Below are positions 62,274 through 64,000 of a DNA stretch of 64,000 bases, one piece after another. A model generated the notes under the pieces. It saw only the letters and a program-made list of their open reading frames with translations. It searched no databases and had not been told where the DNA came from. The first letter of the stretch is position 1. Every line of letters starts with the position of its first letter. A program made the position numbers and the translations under genes. The stretch is from DASZTV01 sp036268405 (lineage in GTDB: Bacteria > Actinomycetota > Actinomycetes > JAFAQI01). Where the stretch lies: the NCBI GenBank assembly GCA_036268405.1, contig DATAUF010000027.1, positions 1 through 64,000 on the forward strand. The letters are read 5' to 3'.

Positions 62274-62674
62274 CGGGCGAAGAAAGGCTGCCGCGGTTCT
62301 GCCGTGAGGCGAGATCGCAGATGCCCGCCATGGTGTCGGGCGAGCTGACTGGCTGGCCGCTGCACGTCGTACGGGCACACCTCAGGAGATGCCCGGACTG
62401 CCAGGCGGAGCTCGCCCGGCAGGGACAGCTCGCGACGGCGCTGACCGCCTTGCGGGACTCACCCGTCGAGCCGCCACCGGGACTGCTCGACGACCTGCTC
62501 GCGCGCGCCGACCGTCGCGGGGTCAGGGAGCGCGCCGCAATCCCTGCGCGCGGGGCCCTCAGCGGCGCGCGACCCGGACTGTCGGTTGCGTTCCTCACCG
62601 TCGGTGCTGCTGCGTCGACCGGCATCGGCTACGGCCTGTGGCGAGGCGCTCGCGCGCTGCGCAAGAGGAGCTAG
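62270..62674 (+). CDS. Zinc-finger anti-sigma factor (ZAS/zf-HC2)
   Basis: 134 residues from GTG 62270. The ZAS motif is visible: His and Cys ligands in HVVRAHLRRCPDCQAELARQ (H-x3-C-x2-C). A single membrane helix near LSVAFLTVGAAASTGIGYGL ends in a short basic tail. It would bind the ECF sigma factor above and release it on a signal. Its stop shares CTAG with the stop of convergent glpD. Confidence 0.87.
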   Translation: MTGEERLPRFCREARSQMPAMVSGELTGWPLHVVRAHLRRCPDCQAELARQGQLATALTALRDSPVEPPPGLLDDLLARADRRGVRERAAIPARGALSGARPGLSVAFLTVGAAASTGIGYGLWRGARALRKRS

Positions 62675-64000
62675 ACCACAGTCCTGCGGCTGTCGGGAGC
62701 GCCGAGCCGGCGCGCATCAGCGTTGACGTCATCGGTCTGCTCCTGCGAAAGGCGCTCCGCCTCGACCCGCGCGATGTACGCGGCAACCTCGGCCTCGCGG
62801 GTCTCGTCGTCCCAGCCCAGCGCGACGCCGAGCACGCGGGCCACCGCCGTGGCAGAGTCCACCCCGCGATGCGTTGTCTCGATCGAGATCCGGGTCCGGC
62901 GGGTGAGCACGTCGTCGAGGTGTAGCGCTCCCTCGTGCGTGGCGGCGTAACGGACCTCCGCCATCAGGTAGAGGCCGGCCCCGGGCACGGGCTCGAGCAA
63001 GGTCGGGTCGTCTGCCGCGGGCGCGAGAACCTCGTCGATCATCGCGCCGTGGCGACCGAGCAGATGGTCAACCCGCCAGCGGGGCAGCCCTCGTTCCAAC
63101 GCGAGAGCCTCGGCCTGGTTGGCGAGGGCGTGATACCCATCGGCGCCGATCAGTGGGGTGTGCTCGGTGACGCATGGCGGGAAGTGCCGTCCCAGGTCGT
63201 CAACCGCCGCGTCAACCGCATCGCGTGCCATTAGGCGGTAGGTCGTGTACTTGCCGCCTGCGATCGACACCATGCCGCGCGGGGATCGGCTGATCGCATG
63301 CTCACGCGAAAGCTGCGACGTGTCCTCCTGCTCGCCCGACAACAGCGGACGCAGACCGGCGTACACACCGGAGATGTCCTCTCGGGTGAGTGGCACCGAC
63401 AGGACCTCGTTGACGTGGCGCAGGAGATAGCCGATGTCGACGCGGCTTGCAGCTGGATGTGCCTTGTCGTAGTTCCAGTCGTCGTCGGTGGTCCCGATGA
63501 TCCAGTAGTCACCCCAAGGGATCACGAAGAGGACGGATCGTTCGGTGCGCAGGATCAGTCCGGTCTCCGAGGAGATCCGGTCGCGAGGTACGACGATGTG
63601 CACGCCCTTCGACGCGCGGACCTTGAACTCGCCGCGCGAGTCAGCGAGGCGTTGCACCTCATCCGTCCACACTCCGGTGGCATTGATCACGACACTGGTA
63701 CGGACCGTCGCCGACGCTCCGGTCTCGGTGTCGCGCAGCTCGGCGCCGACGATCCGACCACCCTCGCGCACGAAGCCGACGACTTCAGTCGAGGAACGCA
63801 CGGTCGCGCCGTACGCCGCCGCAGTCCGCGCAAGAGTCAACGTGTAGCGGGCGTCGTCACACTGTGCGTCGTAGTAGCGGACGCCGCCAACAAGCGCGTC
63901 ACGACGCAGGGCGGGTGCGAGCGCCCTCGCGCCGCGGCGAGTGAGGTGCCGGTGGCGGGGCAGGGCACGCGAGCCGCCCATCGCGTCGTACAGCGCAAGC
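62671..64000 (-). CDS. glpD: Glycerol-3-phosphate dehydrogenase (FAD-dependent), C-terminal part (cut by window edge)
   Basis: The visible part covers the FAD/substrate region and the C-terminal domain: DARYTLTLARTAAAYGATVR, VVINATGVWTDEVQRLADSR, GVHIVVPRDRI, LFVIPWGDYWIIGTTDDDWN, DISGVYAGLRPLLSGEQEDT and SIAGGKYTTYRLMARDAVDA. GlpD oxidises glycerol-3-phosphate to DHAP and passes electrons to quinone. The N-terminal dinucleotide-binding motif lies past position 64000. It ends in an overlap with the anti-sigma stop. Confidence 0.93.
   Translation of the reverse strand, partial: LALYDAMGGSRALPRHRHLTRRGARALAPALRRDALVGGVRYYDAQCDDARYTLTLARTAAAYGATVRSSTEVVGFVREGGRIVGAELRDTETGASATVRTSVVINATGVWTDEVQRLADSRGEFKVRASKGVHIVVPRDRISSETGLILRTERSVLFVIPWGDYWIIGTTDDDWNYDKAHPAASRVDIGYLLRHVNEVLSVPLTREDISGVYAGLRPLLSGEQEDTSQLSREHAISRSPRGMVSIAGGKYTTYRLMARDAVDAAVDDLGRHFPPCVTEHTPLIGADGYHALANQAEALALERGLPRWRVDHLLGRHGAMIDEVLAPAADDPTLLEPVPGAGLYLMAEVRYAATHEGALHLDDVLTRRTRISIETTHRGVDSATAVARVLGVALGWDDETREAEVAAYIARVEAERLSQEQTDDVNADARRLGAPDSRRTVV

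Overview
The window is 64 kb of GC-rich chromosomal DNA with tightly packed genes, many of them in operons joined by 4-bp ATGA or GTGA overlaps. The gene content points to an actinomycete: Lsr2, BldC, a BldN-type sigma factor with its RsbN-like anti-sigma factor, Rex beside hemA, ClpC, a 32-residue bS22/AURKAIP1-like basic protein, DUF3180, a DUF2342 metalloprotease, and a cheB-cheR-cheW cluster suggesting a motile or chemosensory lineage. From memory, the gene order matches conserved actinobacterial blocks: rex/hemA/bldN to ftsH/ppa in Streptomyces, and the proC-bldC-galE-acyltransferase and radA-to-ppa blocks in Mycobacterium. No phage, insertion sequence, CRISPR array, rRNA or tRNA gene was seen.

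Layout. 1-8049: hemA (cut by the left edge) and rex with a Rex operator, a DUF349 protein, an acyl-CoA-ligase-like enzyme coupled to a glutaredoxin, an amidase coupled to a 51-residue GatC/AtzG-like protein, and a class A penicillin-binding protein. 8050-12779: a BldN-like sigma factor and RsbN-like anti-sigma factor, then an LPFTG sortase-anchored surface protein with a BldN-type promoter, and a HAD phosphatase. 12780-24321: acyltransferase, epimerase, DUF62, bS22-like and BldC genes; the proC-acuC-capA-hypothetical operon; proline dehydrogenase and a lipoprotein; a sugar-phosphate-isomerase-like gene divergent from a DUF2007 gene. 24435-33241: radA, disA, the inserted cheB-cheR-cheW set, a lipoprotein, mutY and a GDPD-like gene. 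33265-40977: clpC, lsr2, lysS, coaX, panD, panC and a DUF2520 gene (lysine tRNA charging plus pantothenate/CoA synthesis). 41085-51215: MidA-like, MmcQ, a two-component system facing an ABC-2 exporter, an orphan NuoD, and an osmoprotectant ABC importer. 51229-60913: DUF3180, folK, folB, an NTF2-like gene, folP, ftsH, hpt, tilS, a DUF2342 metalloprotease, dacB, and divergent ppa. 61226-64000: a small membrane protein, an ECF sigma/anti-sigma pair and glpD (cut by the right edge).

Three non-coding patterns cut across the window. First, a REP-like 46-48 bp imperfect palindrome occurs three times, each just after a stop codon. Second, a hairpin plus G-rich element occurs three times. Third, ten genes carry a TANNNT hexamer 6-8 nt before the start codon, the arrangement expected for leaderless mRNAs. 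The least conventional module is the BldN/RsbN pair next to a sortase-anchored surface protein with a matching promoter.
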